The notes: generated by a model not told the origin, from the sequence alone. A stretch of DNA of 64,000 bases from GCA-001856825 sp049965815 (GCA_049965815.1 JBMFVV010000002.1:1-64000), one strand, 5' to 3'; counted from the stretch's first letter, positions 8,397 to 17,763 are shown. Numbers and translations are program-made.

Positions 8397-8493
8397 AAGG
8401 CTTGAATTAGCCATAGGCATTGTCCACCGCTCTGCGTACTTTTTAAACTTAACGTATTGAGCGCTTATCCTTCAGAAGATTAAATTTAGGTAA

Positions 8494-9672
8494 ATGCAAT
8501 TCCCTCCTATGGGTCCGAGAATCCTGTTATACACGGGAAAGGGTGGCGTTGGTAAGACTAGCATAGCAGCATCTACAGCTTGTTCTCTTGCAAGGAGCAA
8601 TAAGAAAACATTGGTCATCTCTACAGATCCGGCTCACAGCCTAGGGGATGCCTTCGGGGAAGAAATAGGGCCCAAACCAAAGAAGATGGGCGATCATCTA
8701 TATGCCCAGGAAATTAGTGTAAATGAGGCTATAAACACCCATTGGAGCCAACTGAAAGGATACCTCACAGGGCTCTTTCAAACTGAGGGGCTTGATCCAG
8801 TTTCAGCAGAAGAAATTGCAACGCTTCCTGGATTTGACGAAGCCTCCCAGCTTTTATACTTGAGACAGTATTATGACGAAAAGAAATATGATGCAATTGT
8901 CATCGATAGCGCACCCACGGGAGAATCACTGAAACTTCTGTCCTTTCCGGAGGCGATGACATGGTACATGGACAAGATATTTCCGATGGGGAGATTGGCC
9001 GCTAAACTAGTAAGACCTGTCTGGAATACCGTTTCTACATTATCAATTCCGGATGATGAGGTTTTCAAGAGCGTTGAGAGTCTTTATGACTACCTAAAGA
9101 GAGTCAGGGAGATATTAACAGATCCAACGATTTCTACCATAAGGCTTGTCATGAACCCTGACAAGATGTCTCTGAGTGAGACGAAGAGAGCGTATACATA
9201 TCTTCTCCTTTACGGATATCCTGTTGATTCAGTTTTCGTCAACAAGATTTATGACGATAGTACCGGGTCATTCTTCAAAGGATGGAGGTCGAATCAGGGG
9301 GAGATAATCAAGGACGTCCACGAATCATTCTCAGATCTAAGAATATTCAAGGTTCCAATGCTCAAGGAGGAACCGATAGGTATAGAGAGGCTGGAGAAAA
9401 TGTCGGATCTCGTTTATTCAGATTTTAATCCTCTTGACATATTCTCAAATGACAAGAGCATTCAATTCGTAAAGGAAGATGGCAAATACCTGATAAAATT
9501 GAAACTACCCTTTGCTGACAAGAAAGACCTAGAGATATTTAACAAAGGTGGGGAACTAATAATAAAACTTGGAAACTGGAAGAGAGTATTCTATCTCCCG
9601 ACTGTTTACTCTGACAAAAATCCTGTTAAAGCAGAATTTAATAACGGGGTTCTTGATATAGAGATGAATTAG
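8494..9672 (+). CDS. ArsA/Get3-family ATPase with C-terminal HSP20-like domain
   Basis: A 392-residue P-loop ATPase. The deviant Walker A GKGGVGKT at 15-22, the switch I STDPAHSLGDA (about 43-53) and DSAPTGESL (about 138-146) are diagnostic of ArsA/Get3. There is one ATPase domain, so it would work as a homodimer. The last ~68 residues form a beta-rich segment (KYLIKLKLPF, then ELIIKLGNWKR) matching the HSP20-like tail known on some archaeal ArsA proteins. Role: either tail-anchored protein targeting (Get3-like) or anion export; no arsenite channel gene is next to it. A second, more divergent ArsA-like protein is at 51752. Confidence 0.88.
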   Translation: MQFPPMGPRILLYTGKGGVGKTSIAASTACSLARSNKKTLVISTDPAHSLGDAFGEEIGPKPKKMGDHLYAQEISVNEAINTHWSQLKGYLTGLFQTEGLDPVSAEEIATLPGFDEASQLLYLRQYYDEKKYDAIVIDSAPTGESLKLLSFPEAMTWYMDKIFPMGRLAAKLVRPVWNTVSTLSIPDDEVFKSVESLYDYLKRVREILTDPTISTIRLVMNPDKMSLSETKRAYTYLLLYGYPVDSVFVNKIYDDSTGSFFKGWRSNQGEIIKDVHESFSDLRIFKVPMLKEEPIGIERLEKMSDLVYSDFNPLDIFSNDKSIQFVKEDGKYLIKLKLPFADKKDLEIFNKGGELIIKLGNWKRVFYLPTVYSDKNPVKAEFNNGVLDIEMN

Positions 9673-9673
9673 C

Positions 9674-9862
9674 ATGGTTGAAGAAGAGAAAGAAGACAAG
9701 ATAACAATAGAGATCAAGATATCTGTCCCTTCGATGAGCCACGGAATTGGAAGCGCACTGGATCATTTCCTGAAAGCATCAGAAGAGATAATGAAGGCGG
9801 GGAAGTCCATAGTAGTAAAGCCTGAGGTCAAATCTAAGATCAAAAAAGTAGAACTTAAGTAG
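9674..9862 (+). CDS. Small protein following the ArsA-family ATPase
   Basis: A 62-residue charged protein whose start is two bases after the ATPase stop, so it is very likely co-transcribed. It has an acidic N-terminus (VEEEKEDK), an amphipathic middle (SHGIGSALDHFLKASEE) and a Lys-rich tail. No family is recognised. Its tight position suggests a partner or adaptor of the ATPase, which is inference only. Confidence 0.6.
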   Translation: MVEEEKEDKITIEIKISVPSMSHGIGSALDHFLKASEEIMKAGKSIVVKPEVKSKIKKVELK

Positions 9863-10155
9863 CTGATTAGTCACCAGTAATATAGAATTTCCGTCGACAT
9901 CCTGGAAGCGCCTGGCATCATAACGCCTAATTCGCCCTCTATTGAATTAGTTTCAATTTTGGAAGTCTCACATCTGTCCTGCTGGTGCCAGCTTCATGGC
10001 CTACCCACAATTCTCATGCAGGCAGTTTCTAGCACTGGAAGCGACTGATAAGAGATATTTCAGCACTGAATAGAAGATGGGGATATTATGCTGCATAAAC
10101 GTTACTTCTGTAATATTTAGGTGAAACTTAACTATCAAGCACTGATGAGCCTTAT

Positions 10156-10734
10156 GTGAACAAGGAAAGTCAAGTAGTAATTGCCGGCATTGGCGGAAGT
10201 CTCAGGAAGGGATCATTCAGCAGGAAGGTGCTGGAGAAAGCGGCAAAACTGATGCCTGAGGGCTCAAAATTAGTAATTGCAGATTTATCGAGGATACCAA
10301 TGTTCAATTCAGATTTCGTAAAAGAACCTGATAAATCTATCGTGGAGTTCAAGAAGTTGATCGATGAATCAGATGGTTTTCTCATAGTTACGCCTGAATA
10401 CAATTATTCTGTCCCAGGATTCTTGAAGAATGCAATAGACTGGGCATCCGTACCTAACAACGTTTTTGCGAAGAAAATTGGGGCTATCATGAGCTCATCC
10501 ACTGGAATGATGGGTGGTAGCAGAGCGCAGTATCACCTAAGACAGTCCTTCGTCTTTTTGGATTCGAGAATCATCAACAAACCAGAAGTAATAATAAATT
10601 TTGTAGACAAGAAGATCAATGAGAAGGGCGAATTTCAAGATGAGAATTCTGAGAAGTTCATGACAGAGCTACTGAAGAATCTTATCAGCGAAGTCAGGGG
10701 ACAAAAAACCACAATCGTCCAAAGTGAAAGCTAG
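10156..10734 (+). CDS. NADPH-dependent FMN reductase family protein
   Basis: A 192-residue flavodoxin-fold protein starting at GTG. The FMN phosphate loop GSLRKGSFSRK follows strand 1 (about 14-24), and PEYNYSVPGFLKNAIDW (about 79-95) is the signature of the SsuE/ArsH/azoreductase-like group. It probably reduces flavin or quinones with NAD(P)H. It is convergent with the gene that follows, the two overlapping by four bases at their ends. The physiological electron acceptor cannot be read from sequence. Confidence 0.88.
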   Translation: MNKESQVVIAGIGGSLRKGSFSRKVLEKAAKLMPEGSKLVIADLSRIPMFNSDFVKEPDKSIVEFKKLIDESDGFLIVTPEYNYSVPGFLKNAIDWASVPNNVFAKKIGAIMSSSTGMMGGSRAQYHLRQSFVFLDSRIINKPEVIINFVDKKINEKGEFQDENSEKFMTELLKNLISEVRGQKTTIVQSES

Positions 10735-12080
10735 GGGAAGTGAATAGAGGGGATGTAGTAGATTATCGCGAGGAATGCTGCCAGAAATACGACAGAGAAG
10801 TATATGTGAAGAGTTGTGAAACTGGCAGTAAGCATGTCCAGCAGATTCCTCTTCATGTTCTTTGCATTTCCAGCTATTTTCGTCAGCCTTACGGCCCAAG
10901 GAATGGTCAGAAGAGCGCCAAGTATTGGGAATAGCCTGGGCTCAGTCAGAACAGCTGCAATAAACAGAGGATAAGATGCCCAAATGAGGAACACGTAGTA
11001 AATTAGAGAACCTTTGTCTCCAAGATATAGGGCAACAGTCTTCACCCCCGCCTCCTTATCCTCCTTCATGTCTCTCCAGTTATTCCCGTGAAGGATTGCT
11101 ACTATTATCATTCCTAGGGAGAATGAAATAAGGAGCTGGGGTATTCCAACGTGCCCCCCCTGCAGTACCAGGGAACCTAGAAATATACCAGGACCAAATG
11201 CCAGGAAAACGGCCAGGTCGCCAAGTGCAATTCTCTTCCAGCCAAACTTTGGAAGGCCATAGATGAGGCCTGCTATAAGTCCAATGATCACGTAAGGGAT
11301 AATGACGGGTCTAAGGATGATGAGATAGATTCCTATGGCAAGACCGACCAAAAATACCAGCGTTGTGAAATATAGGAACCTGCCGGTCGGTATTATACGG
11401 TCTATTAAGACTCTGGCTCCAGCGGACCCCATCCCTTCAGGTTTATCTGTTTTCAGTGCAAAATCGAAATAATCGCTGTATGCATTGAACGCCCCATGAA
11501 CAAGTATCAGGGCTGCTACCGATAGCAACAAAAGGTACAGATTAGTTCTAACTGAAAAACTGATTTGGAATGCTATCAGAGCTCCAAAAATTAACGATGT
11601 AACGCTCTGCTGAAATGACCAAGGGCGGAGAGCCCTCCAATACCGAAATGTTTTCTTCTCCGTCAGTTCTTCCGGGCGGAATTTGTTGTCAGTCTTCGTG
11701 GGTTGAGCCCTGAAATCGCTGAATCTGACGTTTTCTGGCATAAGCTTGGCAAGCAGTACGTGGCCAGATTTCACGAATAAAGTATCCTCAGGAACCTTGT
11801 ACAGCAGTGTACCCCTCTCCCTGTGAAACTCCTTTGGCTCTCCAAGAATGGTTACCTTTCCTATCCCCTGGATGAACAGATCAGGTGTGTCAAAATCAAT
11901 TGTGAAAACAACCGAATTATTCTTCTGAATATTCTTTAATGTGAGACTTCCCTTCTCAACGAGGAAGATGATACCCCCCTCAAGAGCATAGAAAACCTTT
12001 GCAGACCAGAGATTCTCCCCTGTGGTAGAAATGACCATGGTTCTGCCCTTCCTCAGCAGGCCGAGAACCTTGTTTTCCAT
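10731..12080 (-). CDS. PNPOx-like split barrel fused to UbiA prenyltransferase
   Basis: 449 residues in two parts. Residues 1 to about 120 look like a pyridoxamine-phosphate-oxidase-type FMN-binding split barrel (KVFYALEGGIIFLVEKGSL, DTPDLFIQGIGKVTI). Residues 145-449 are a polytopic UbiA-family prenyltransferase with both Asp-rich motifs, NAYSDYFDF and NNWRDMKEDKEAG, which bind prenyl diphosphate through magnesium, plus about eight membrane spans. The closest functional guess is the MenA-type attachment of a polyprenyl chain to the quinone ring, since Thermoplasmatales use menaquinone-type quinones; other UbiA substrates are possible. The fused flavin domain could handle a redox step on the ring. 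Confidence 0.85.
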   Translation of the reverse strand: MENKVLGLLRKGRTMVISTTGENLWSAKVFYALEGGIIFLVEKGSLTLKNIQKNNSVVFTIDFDTPDLFIQGIGKVTILGEPKEFHRERGTLLYKVPEDTLFVKSGHVLLAKLMPENVRFSDFRAQPTKTDNKFRPEELTEKKTFRYWRALRPWSFQQSVTSLIFGALIAFQISFSVRTNLYLLLLSVAALILVHGAFNAYSDYFDFALKTDKPEGMGSAGARVLIDRIIPTGRFLYFTTLVFLVGLAIGIYLIILRPVIIPYVIIGLIAGLIYGLPKFGWKRIALGDLAVFLAFGPGIFLGSLVLQGGHVGIPQLLISFSLGMIIVAILHGNNWRDMKEDKEAGVKTVALYLGDKGSLIYYVFLIWASYPLFIAAVLTEPRLFPILGALLTIPWAVRLTKIAGNAKNMKRNLLDMLTASFTTLHIYFSVVFLAAFLAIIYYIPSIHFP

Positions 12081-12159
12081 TGATTAGAGAAAGTCTAATT
12101 CGTATAAATAGGTTGATGCATTTCTTCGCTTTTATGCCATTGTAAAGCAGCTGACAGCT

Positions 12160-12513
12160 TTACTTGAGTTCTTCTCTGAATATCTTGTCGTAGATGTTTT
12201 CTTCATCCTCTTTGTGAGTACTCAATATATTCTTAATCTTCAGATCGTTGATGTGCCAGTAGTGAATTCTCCAGGTTTTACCCTTCATCAGAGTGATGTC
12301 TTCGCTGCTGGTGGAAAGAATTCCGGTTTCTTCGAGAGTGTAGAAAACATCTCTGTCCTGTTGGGAGAGGATATTGTCTACCAGTGTATCTTCAAAACCG
12401 AAGAAGCTGAGTACGTAGTCCGCAAGTTCCTCTATTTCCTTTTGGTTCATTCCGGACGGTTTGAATATAACATTTAGGGCAGTAACCAGCTCTTCCCTTT
12501 TGATCACCGTCAT
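12160..12513 (-). CDS. Small conserved protein, DUF6015-like
   Basis: A 117-residue soluble protein. The helical N-terminal half ends in LSFFGFEDTLVDNIL, and a winged-helix-like region follows with FYTLEETGIL and GKTWRIHYW. This matches my memory of DUF6015, a family of Thermoplasmata-type archaea with no known role; the assignment was not checked. The pattern of a helical bundle with a small beta wing would fit a nucleic-acid binding protein, which is inference. It lies between the prenyltransferase and the sugar isomerase, on the same strand as both but with its own spacing. Confidence 0.65.
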   Translation of the reverse strand: MTVIKREELVTALNVIFKPSGMNQKEIEELADYVLSFFGFEDTLVDNILSQQDRDVFYTLEETGILSTSSEDITLMKGKTWRIHYWHINDLKIKNILSTHKEDEENIYDKIFREELK

Positions 12514-12609
12514 CTCGATTTCATGGTTTAAATGGACAGCATATTTATAATTTCGTCAATCTATTGGCCTGTTTTCTCTCCAGATATGACAGATAGTGCA
12601 GAAAGTCCG

Positions 12610-13542
12610 TCATCCGTTGCCCTCTAATTCTCTCTTGAGATTCTCTATAATTGATACGTTTCTAGGGTCAACACCTCTCTTTCGTGCAAGGAAGTATGAT
12701 ACGTAGTCCCCCTTATGTATGAGGGAGAATACGCTAGAAAAAATGGTGGTTCCATCTCCACTTATTTCATGCATTTCTACCCTACAAAGCTTTGATGTGA
12801 TTCTTATCCTTTCTGTTATTTGCCTTTCCAGCGATCTGTGAGTGAGTACGAAGAAGTAGAATTCTTCTTTCCTGTATGTGTTTTCCAGTGCCATAGTATC
12901 GTTATGGTTCAATTCAGGGAATGATGCAGAATATGCTAAAACCTTGGCATTTTCATTAAATTGGGTCTTCCACCTGTAAGCAATTCCCTCCAATTTCGGA
13001 GTACCAAATATTACAGGAATCTTGCTCGAGGAAAATATTTCGTCGGCAAATTTCTGAAATGGTTCAAGATCACCGTCAATTTTTTTCAGAAGTCCATTGG
13101 TAGCGTCCACTTCAGATTCATCATATAGATCAAATGCTCTTAAAAGAGGAATGGTGAGATACCCAACTGCTGACCTTGGTTGATAGCCTTTAGGTACGAT
13201 TACAGGGTCGTCTACAAGTTCTGCCAGTTTTCCTCCAGATGTGATGCCCCTGATCACTGCTCCCTTTTCCCTTGCTTTCTTGACTGCGTTGAGGGTCTCT
13301 TCCGTATTACCAGAATAGCTTACAGCAACAAACAGGGTCTTGGGGTCAACAAATGCGGGTATATCGTACGAATTAACCAGGGTCACTGGTTTAATCGTAT
13401 AAATATCTTTGAAAATCTTCCCTGCAATTCCGGAACCTCCCATCCCCGCAATAACTATCTTTTCAATACCATCTGGCACATCTATTTCTTCCTGAAATGA
13501 AATCTGATCCTTCAGTGATGTAATTTCCTCGATGAATTCCAT
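12610..13542 (-). CDS. Bifunctional phosphoglucose/phosphomannose isomerase
   Basis: A 310-residue enzyme with two SIS domains. The first holds GMGGSGIAGK (33-42) and SYSGNTEET (76-84), the sugar-phosphate binding loops. The middle contains PRSAVGYL, typical of the archaeal/Thermoplasma-Pyrobaculum type bifunctional isomerase. FNENAKVLA and FPELNHND in the second domain carry the catalytic Glu and His. It interconverts glucose-6-P and fructose-6-P and also mannose-6-P, feeding glycolysis/gluconeogenesis and glycan precursors. It is transcribed alone. Confidence 0.92.
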   Translation of the reverse strand: MEFIEEITSLKDQISFQEEIDVPDGIEKIVIAGMGGSGIAGKIFKDIYTIKPVTLVNSYDIPAFVDPKTLFVAVSYSGNTEETLNAVKKAREKGAVIRGITSGGKLAELVDDPVIVPKGYQPRSAVGYLTIPLLRAFDLYDESEVDATNGLLKKIDGDLEPFQKFADEIFSSSKIPVIFGTPKLEGIAYRWKTQFNENAKVLAYSASFPELNHNDTMALENTYRKEEFYFFVLTHRSLERQITERIRITSKLCRVEMHEISGDGTTIFSSVFSLIHKGDYVSYFLARKRGVDPRNVSIIENLKRELEGNG

Positions 13543-13600
13543 TGTTCAACATGAAATTTCACGATATTAATAAGTATGCCTTGGGTTCTGGCTACAGTCT

Positions 13601-14335
13601 TTAAAATTTCGGGTAGGAAACGTGGAATCCCTTGTTTTCCATCTCGCGACCGAGTGCCCTGAGAGATTCCATTTCTTCTTCTGTTATGGAAAGGGTGTTC
13701 TTGTTGACGAAATGAAATATAACTCTCTTCAGCATCCCGAAGTTTTCAATACCATGAACTATAGCTATGTCCTTTATTATGTCAGATGCGTTGTTAAGCG
13801 CATATTTCACCGAAACTCCAATAGCATTCTCGACCATCTCCTTCAAGTTCCTTGCCGACTTCTTTATAATGCCTGAATACAGTGGGAAGGGAAGATCGTC
13901 TGCTACTTTTGCCCATTTGTTGTATAGGTCAAATTTCTCAGTGGCGTCACGCACACTCATCATTGCTATTCTGGGTTCCATAATTACAGGTGAACCCTTC
14001 CCTTTTTTGATGTTGACTTCTCCTAGCAATATCTTCGCATAGTACTGTGAAACGAAATCATGCTCACTAACAAATAGTTCATCGGCATCCTCCTGAGACG
14101 AGAATATCTGAGGCCCTGAGAAATAGGAAAAAATGTTGCCTGCTCTGAGCAGTATATAGTTGTCAGAGTTCAGAATTGCAACTGGTGCGGGGACAAACGC
14201 TATTTCCGCCTGTAAATGCCCTTCAAATTCCGTCAGCGCTTCACAATGAAACTTCGGGTAAGAAGGGAACCTGTCAGAGCACAATCCCCTGAGAATGAAA
14301 TGATATTCTGGCACGTCTGGAAATACTATTTCCAT
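13601..14335 (-). CDS. Periplasmic-binding-fold protein, MqnA/MqnD- or DUF3834-like
   Basis: A 244-residue cytosolic protein with no signal peptide. Strand-helix alternation and DLPFPLYSGIIKKSARN (about 148-164) resemble the region of MqnA/MqnD-type enzymes that reads PLPLG-x-I-x-x-R; these enzymes use a periplasmic-binding-protein fold. I also recall the family DUF3834 from Thermoplasmata with a similar description. If the link is right it could act in futalosine-type menaquinone synthesis, which would fit the UbiA-type gene 1.5 kb away. The similarity is short, so the role stays tentative. Confidence 0.55.
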   Translation of the reverse strand: MEIVFPDVPEYHFILRGLCSDRFPSYPKFHCEALTEFEGHLQAEIAFVPAPVAILNSDNYILLRAGNIFSYFSGPQIFSSQEDADELFVSEHDFVSQYYAKILLGEVNIKKGKGSPVIMEPRIAMMSVRDATEKFDLYNKWAKVADDLPFPLYSGIIKKSARNLKEMVENAIGVSVKYALNNASDIIKDIAIVHGIENFGMLKRVIFHFVNKNTLSITEEEMESLRALGREMENKGFHVSYPKF

Positions 14336-14426
14336 TCGATTACGATATGCAGTTTGAATGCTAATAACCTTTGGTGTTTGGCAGGGAAATATTTTAATTT
14401 CAATACAGATAATGAGGTGAAGAGAT

Positions 14427-15554
14427 ATGGATTTTAACCTCCCTGAGAATACAAAGGCAATTAGGGATTTGGTGAGAGAGTTTTCACAGAAAAAGATAGA
14501 CCCGATTGCAGCGAAGATAGATCGAGAGGATGAGTTTCCAGTTCAAATATTCAGGGAGATGGGGAAACTGGGATTGCTCGGTCTCACTATAGCTGAGGAG
14601 TATGGGGGCGCTGGACTGGATTATCTAACAGAGGGGGTTGCGCTTGAGGAGATATCCTACTACTCAGGATCATTTGGTCTCTCTTATGGAGCACACAATA
14701 ACCTGGTGGTCGATAACATATACAGGAATGCAAACAACGAACAGAAGGAGAAGTATCTTCCAGGTCTGGTCTCGGGTGAGAAGATAGGTTCACTGTGCCT
14801 GACAGAACCAGGTTCAGGATCAGATGCTCTTGGGGGGATGAAGACTGTTTATGAATCTAAGGGAGAAGGATATGAGATAAACGGTTCCAAGACTTTCATC
14901 ACCAATGCACCCCTCGCTGATGTATTTCTCGTTTACGCCCGAAATGGGAAATCTTATTCCGCATTCATTCTGGAGAGAGATGACGGGGTGGAAACTCCAA
15001 GAAAGATCAAGAAGCTTGGGATGAGGGGATCTCCTACGGGAGAGGTGGTCTTCAGGAATGTGCATGTTGGAGTGGAAAGGATCCTGAAAAGGGAAGGGGA
15101 TGCACGCAACATAATATACAACGGCCTGAATGCAGAAAGGGCTGTTCTTGCCTTCGGACCACTTGGCATTGCAAGAAGGGCACTGGATGAGGCAATAGCC
15201 TACAGCAACCAGAGGGAACAGTTTGGCAAGAAGATAGGGGAATTTGAGCTGATTCAGGAGAAACTGGCTTACATGTTCACAAGACTGGAGGCATCCAGGC
15301 TTCTCGCATACAAGGCCGCTTCGCTAGTAACAGAGAAGATATCTGACCCTTCATATGCGGCAGCGTCCATTATGATGTCCTCTGAAACGGCAACACAGAT
15401 AGCAAAAGAGGCTCTGCAGATATTTGGAGGATATGGGTATACGGAGGATTATCCCCTGGAACGATACTTGCGTGACGCAATACTGTATGAAATTGGAGCG
15501 GGGACAACAGAGATCAGAAAGATAGTCATAGGGAAGGCGCTTCTTAAGAGATAG
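14427..15554 (+). CDS. acd: Acyl-CoA dehydrogenase
   Basis: A 375-residue canonical acyl-CoA dehydrogenase. Family signatures are YGGAGLDY in the N-terminal helical domain, LTEPGSGSD before the beta domain, ITNAPLADVFLVYAR, the REQFGKKIGEFELIQ flavin-contact helix, QIFGGYGYTEDYPLERYLRD, and a C-terminal EIGAGTTEI, with the usual catalytic-base region complete. It oxidises an acyl-CoA using FAD and donates electrons to ETF. Start at ATG 14427 is supported by GAGGTGA at 14414-14420 and a TATA-like AAATATTTTAA at 14388-14398. Closer to the standard type than the paralogue at 534-1769. Confidence 0.93.
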   Translation: MDFNLPENTKAIRDLVREFSQKKIDPIAAKIDREDEFPVQIFREMGKLGLLGLTIAEEYGGAGLDYLTEGVALEEISYYSGSFGLSYGAHNNLVVDNIYRNANNEQKEKYLPGLVSGEKIGSLCLTEPGSGSDALGGMKTVYESKGEGYEINGSKTFITNAPLADVFLVYARNGKSYSAFILERDDGVETPRKIKKLGMRGSPTGEVVFRNVHVGVERILKREGDARNIIYNGLNAERAVLAFGPLGIARRALDEAIAYSNQREQFGKKIGEFELIQEKLAYMFTRLEASRLLAYKAASLVTEKISDPSYAAASIMMSSETATQIAKEALQIFGGYGYTEDYPLERYLRDAILYEIGAGTTEIRKIVIGKALLKR

Positions 15555-15743
15555 ACCTATTAAATAACCAAATACAGAAAATTTTGGCTTGGCACCCTCA
15601 CTCTCTGTGCACTTCTGGAACTCAATACTTTCAAAAATATGTTAATCACGTATTTCCAGTTATGGCAAGAAATTCCAGTGGAATTTCCATATTTCCTGAC
15701 AAAAGTATTAAAACGAACTTTCATATCTTATCACGGTGATTTA

Positions 15744-16367
15744 ATGGTGGAATACAAGGGATTAAAGAAGTATGAGCTACCACAACTGCCATACAGGATC
15801 GATGGACTAGAACCCCATATCAGCAAGGACATAGTGGATGTTCACTACAACGGGCACCATAAGGGCTACGTTAATATGGCAAACACTCTGATAGACAGGC
15901 TTAACGGCATTGTAAAAGAGGAAGTAAAGAGCTATGATATCCATGGGGTCTTGAGAAATCTAACATTCAACATCAACGGTGACAAGCTCCATACTCTTTA
16001 CTGGAACAACATGGCACCAGAAGGGAAGGGCGGTGACAAACCAGGAGGAAAGCTCGGAGACCTTATAGAACAGCAGTATGGGAGTTATGATAAGTTCAAG
16101 AAATTATTTACCGAAGCTGCAAACTCAAATCCCGGTACTGGATGGGCAGTCCTTACCTACGACAAGGAAAACAGCAACCTGAACATCATGACAGTAGAAA
16201 ATCATTTCATGAACCATCTTGCGGAGATGCCAATAGTTCTGATTCTGGACGAGTTTGAGCATGCTTATTATCTCCAGTACAAGAACAAGAGGGCGGACTA
16301 CGTTGGTGCCTGGTGGCACATTGTCAACTGGAACGAGGCAAACCAGAAACTTGAGAAGTTGCTGTGA
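15744..16367 (+). CDS. sod: Superoxide dismutase, Fe/Mn family
   Basis: 207 residues. Metal ligands are all present: His34 (VDVHYNGHH), His83 (KLHTLYWNN), Asp169 and His173 (LDEFEHAYY). It converts superoxide to peroxide and oxygen in the cytosol. The frame is open further upstream, but ATG 15744 is the family-typical start and has GGTGAT at 15734-15739 as ribosome binding site. A TATA-like GTATTAAAAC lies about 36 bases before the start. Choice of Fe or Mn cannot be made reliably from sequence. Confidence 0.95.
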   Translation: MVEYKGLKKYELPQLPYRIDGLEPHISKDIVDVHYNGHHKGYVNMANTLIDRLNGIVKEEVKSYDIHGVLRNLTFNINGDKLHTLYWNNMAPEGKGGDKPGGKLGDLIEQQYGSYDKFKKLFTEAANSNPGTGWAVLTYDKENSNLNIMTVENHFMNHLAEMPIVLILDEFEHAYYLQYKNKRADYVGAWWHIVNWNEANQKLEKLL

Positions 16368-16506
16368 TTCAAAGTCTCTGATTTCGGGAATTCAATAGTG
16401 GAGGATAATAGGACCGGTTCAGCGTGCCTGAACACAGACCTTGCGTGCTCTCCATTTTCTAAAGTTAGTTGATATTTTTTCTTTTTACGGAAAAATGAGC
16501 AAGAAA

Positions 16507-16530
16507 GCTCCGACCTTTAGGGAGGAGATG
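16507..16530 (+). repeat. Left copy of the TnpB-element terminal hairpin
   Basis: CTCCGACCTTTAGGGAGGAG can fold with CTCC pairing to GGAG. Nearly the same sequence (one extra T) recurs at the 3' end of the tnpB gene at 17749-17776. The two copies bracket the transposon-like gene. Confidence 0.75.
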
Positions 16531-16572
16531 AATTGCGAAAATCTTATTGGAATTATTCATATTCTGTAAGCA

Positions 16573-17763
16573 ATGATCAAGACACTCAAGGTGCGACTGT
16601 ATCCAAATGAAGAGCAGAAGGTTCTTCTTGAAAAGCACTTTGGGTCTTGCAGATTTGTATGGAATCATTTCCTTGAAACAAGGAATAAATATTATGCAGA
16701 ACACAAAAACGATAAGAAAAAGGGTTTAACAGCATTTGATACAATGAAAAAGCTAACAGCTTTGAAGAAGGAAATAACATGGTTGAATGAAATCAATTCC
16801 CAGAGCCTCCAGCATTCTCTCGTGGAATTGGATAAAGCGTTCAAACTGTTCTTCAAGCATAATGCTTCCTATCCCACATTCAAATCCAAGAAGGATAAAC
16901 AGTATTTCATAATTCCTTCTGGATTTAAGGTAAAAGGTAATAGGCTCATCGTTCCTAAATTCACAGGGGGCATAAAGTATAGGGATAAATCCTCAATTCC
17001 TAATAACATAAAACAGATCGTGATAACTAAGGACGTTGATAGATACTACGCTTCAATTCAATATGAATCATCTGAACAACCGAAGAATGGAGAAGGTGTT
17101 GTTGGCATAGACATGGGAATAAAACATTTCTTGACAACGTCCAATGGCATAGCAATAGAACCCATTGACGTCTATAGAAAATATGAGAATAAATTAAAGA
17201 GGGAGCATAGGAGGTTGTCGAGAAAGAAGAGAAGATCGAAGAACAGGGCAAGGCAAATCAGGAAACTTGAAAAAACATATCAGAAGATAAAGGATGCGAG
17301 GACAGATTTCAGCCACAAGGTATCCACTGCGATAGCCAAGCAGTATGGTACCGTTGTGATTGAGGACCTGAACGTACAAGGCATGCAGAGGAACAGTCAC
17401 CTTGCTAAGAGCATAACAGACCAGGGATGGTATCAATTCAAGAAAATGCTGGAATACAAGCTGGAATGGAGAAATGCAGAACTAATAGAGATAGGGAGAT
17501 TCGATCCATCATCGAAGATGTGCTCTAACTGCGGAAACATAAAACATAACCTGAAACTCTCTGATAGGATATATCGCTGCGATGTGTGTGGTCTGACAAT
17601 AGACAGAGACATGAACGCAGCAATCAATATTCGCAATATAGGTTTAATTAAAGTAGGGAAGGACATTCCCGAATCCACGCCTGTGGAGATACCTCTGGCG
17701 GGATACCTGAATCGTGAAGGTATCAGCTACGTGTCGTTGAATCAGGAACCTCCGATCCTTTAG
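16573..17763 (+). CDS. tnpB: TnpB RNA-guided nuclease, IS200/IS605-type, without tnpA
   Basis: 396 residues and apparently intact. The RuvC-like active site is present: Asp180 in VVGIDMG, Glu264 in VVIEDLN, Asp346 in DRDMNAA. The zinc ribbon has Cys317/Cys320 and Cys336/Cys339. The basic helical segment at about 205-240 is typical. TnpB proteins are RNA-guided DNA nucleases that use an omega RNA from the element's right end and favour element retention. The stop codon falls inside the right-end hairpin, as expected when the gene and its omega RNA overlap. No Y1 transposase gene adjoins it, so it could only move with help in trans. Confidence 0.92.
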   Translation: MIKTLKVRLYPNEEQKVLLEKHFGSCRFVWNHFLETRNKYYAEHKNDKKKGLTAFDTMKKLTALKKEITWLNEINSQSLQHSLVELDKAFKLFFKHNASYPTFKSKKDKQYFIIPSGFKVKGNRLIVPKFTGGIKYRDKSSIPNNIKQIVITKDVDRYYASIQYESSEQPKNGEGVVGIDMGIKHFLTTSNGIAIEPIDVYRKYENKLKREHRRLSRKKRRSKNRARQIRKLEKTYQKIKDARTDFSHKVSTAIAKQYGTVVIEDLNVQGMQRNSHLAKSITDQGWYQFKKMLEYKLEWRNAELIEIGRFDPSSKMCSNCGNIKHNLKLSDRIYRCDVCGLTIDRDMNAAINIRNIGLIKVGKDIPESTPVEIPLAGYLNREGISYVSLNQEPPIL

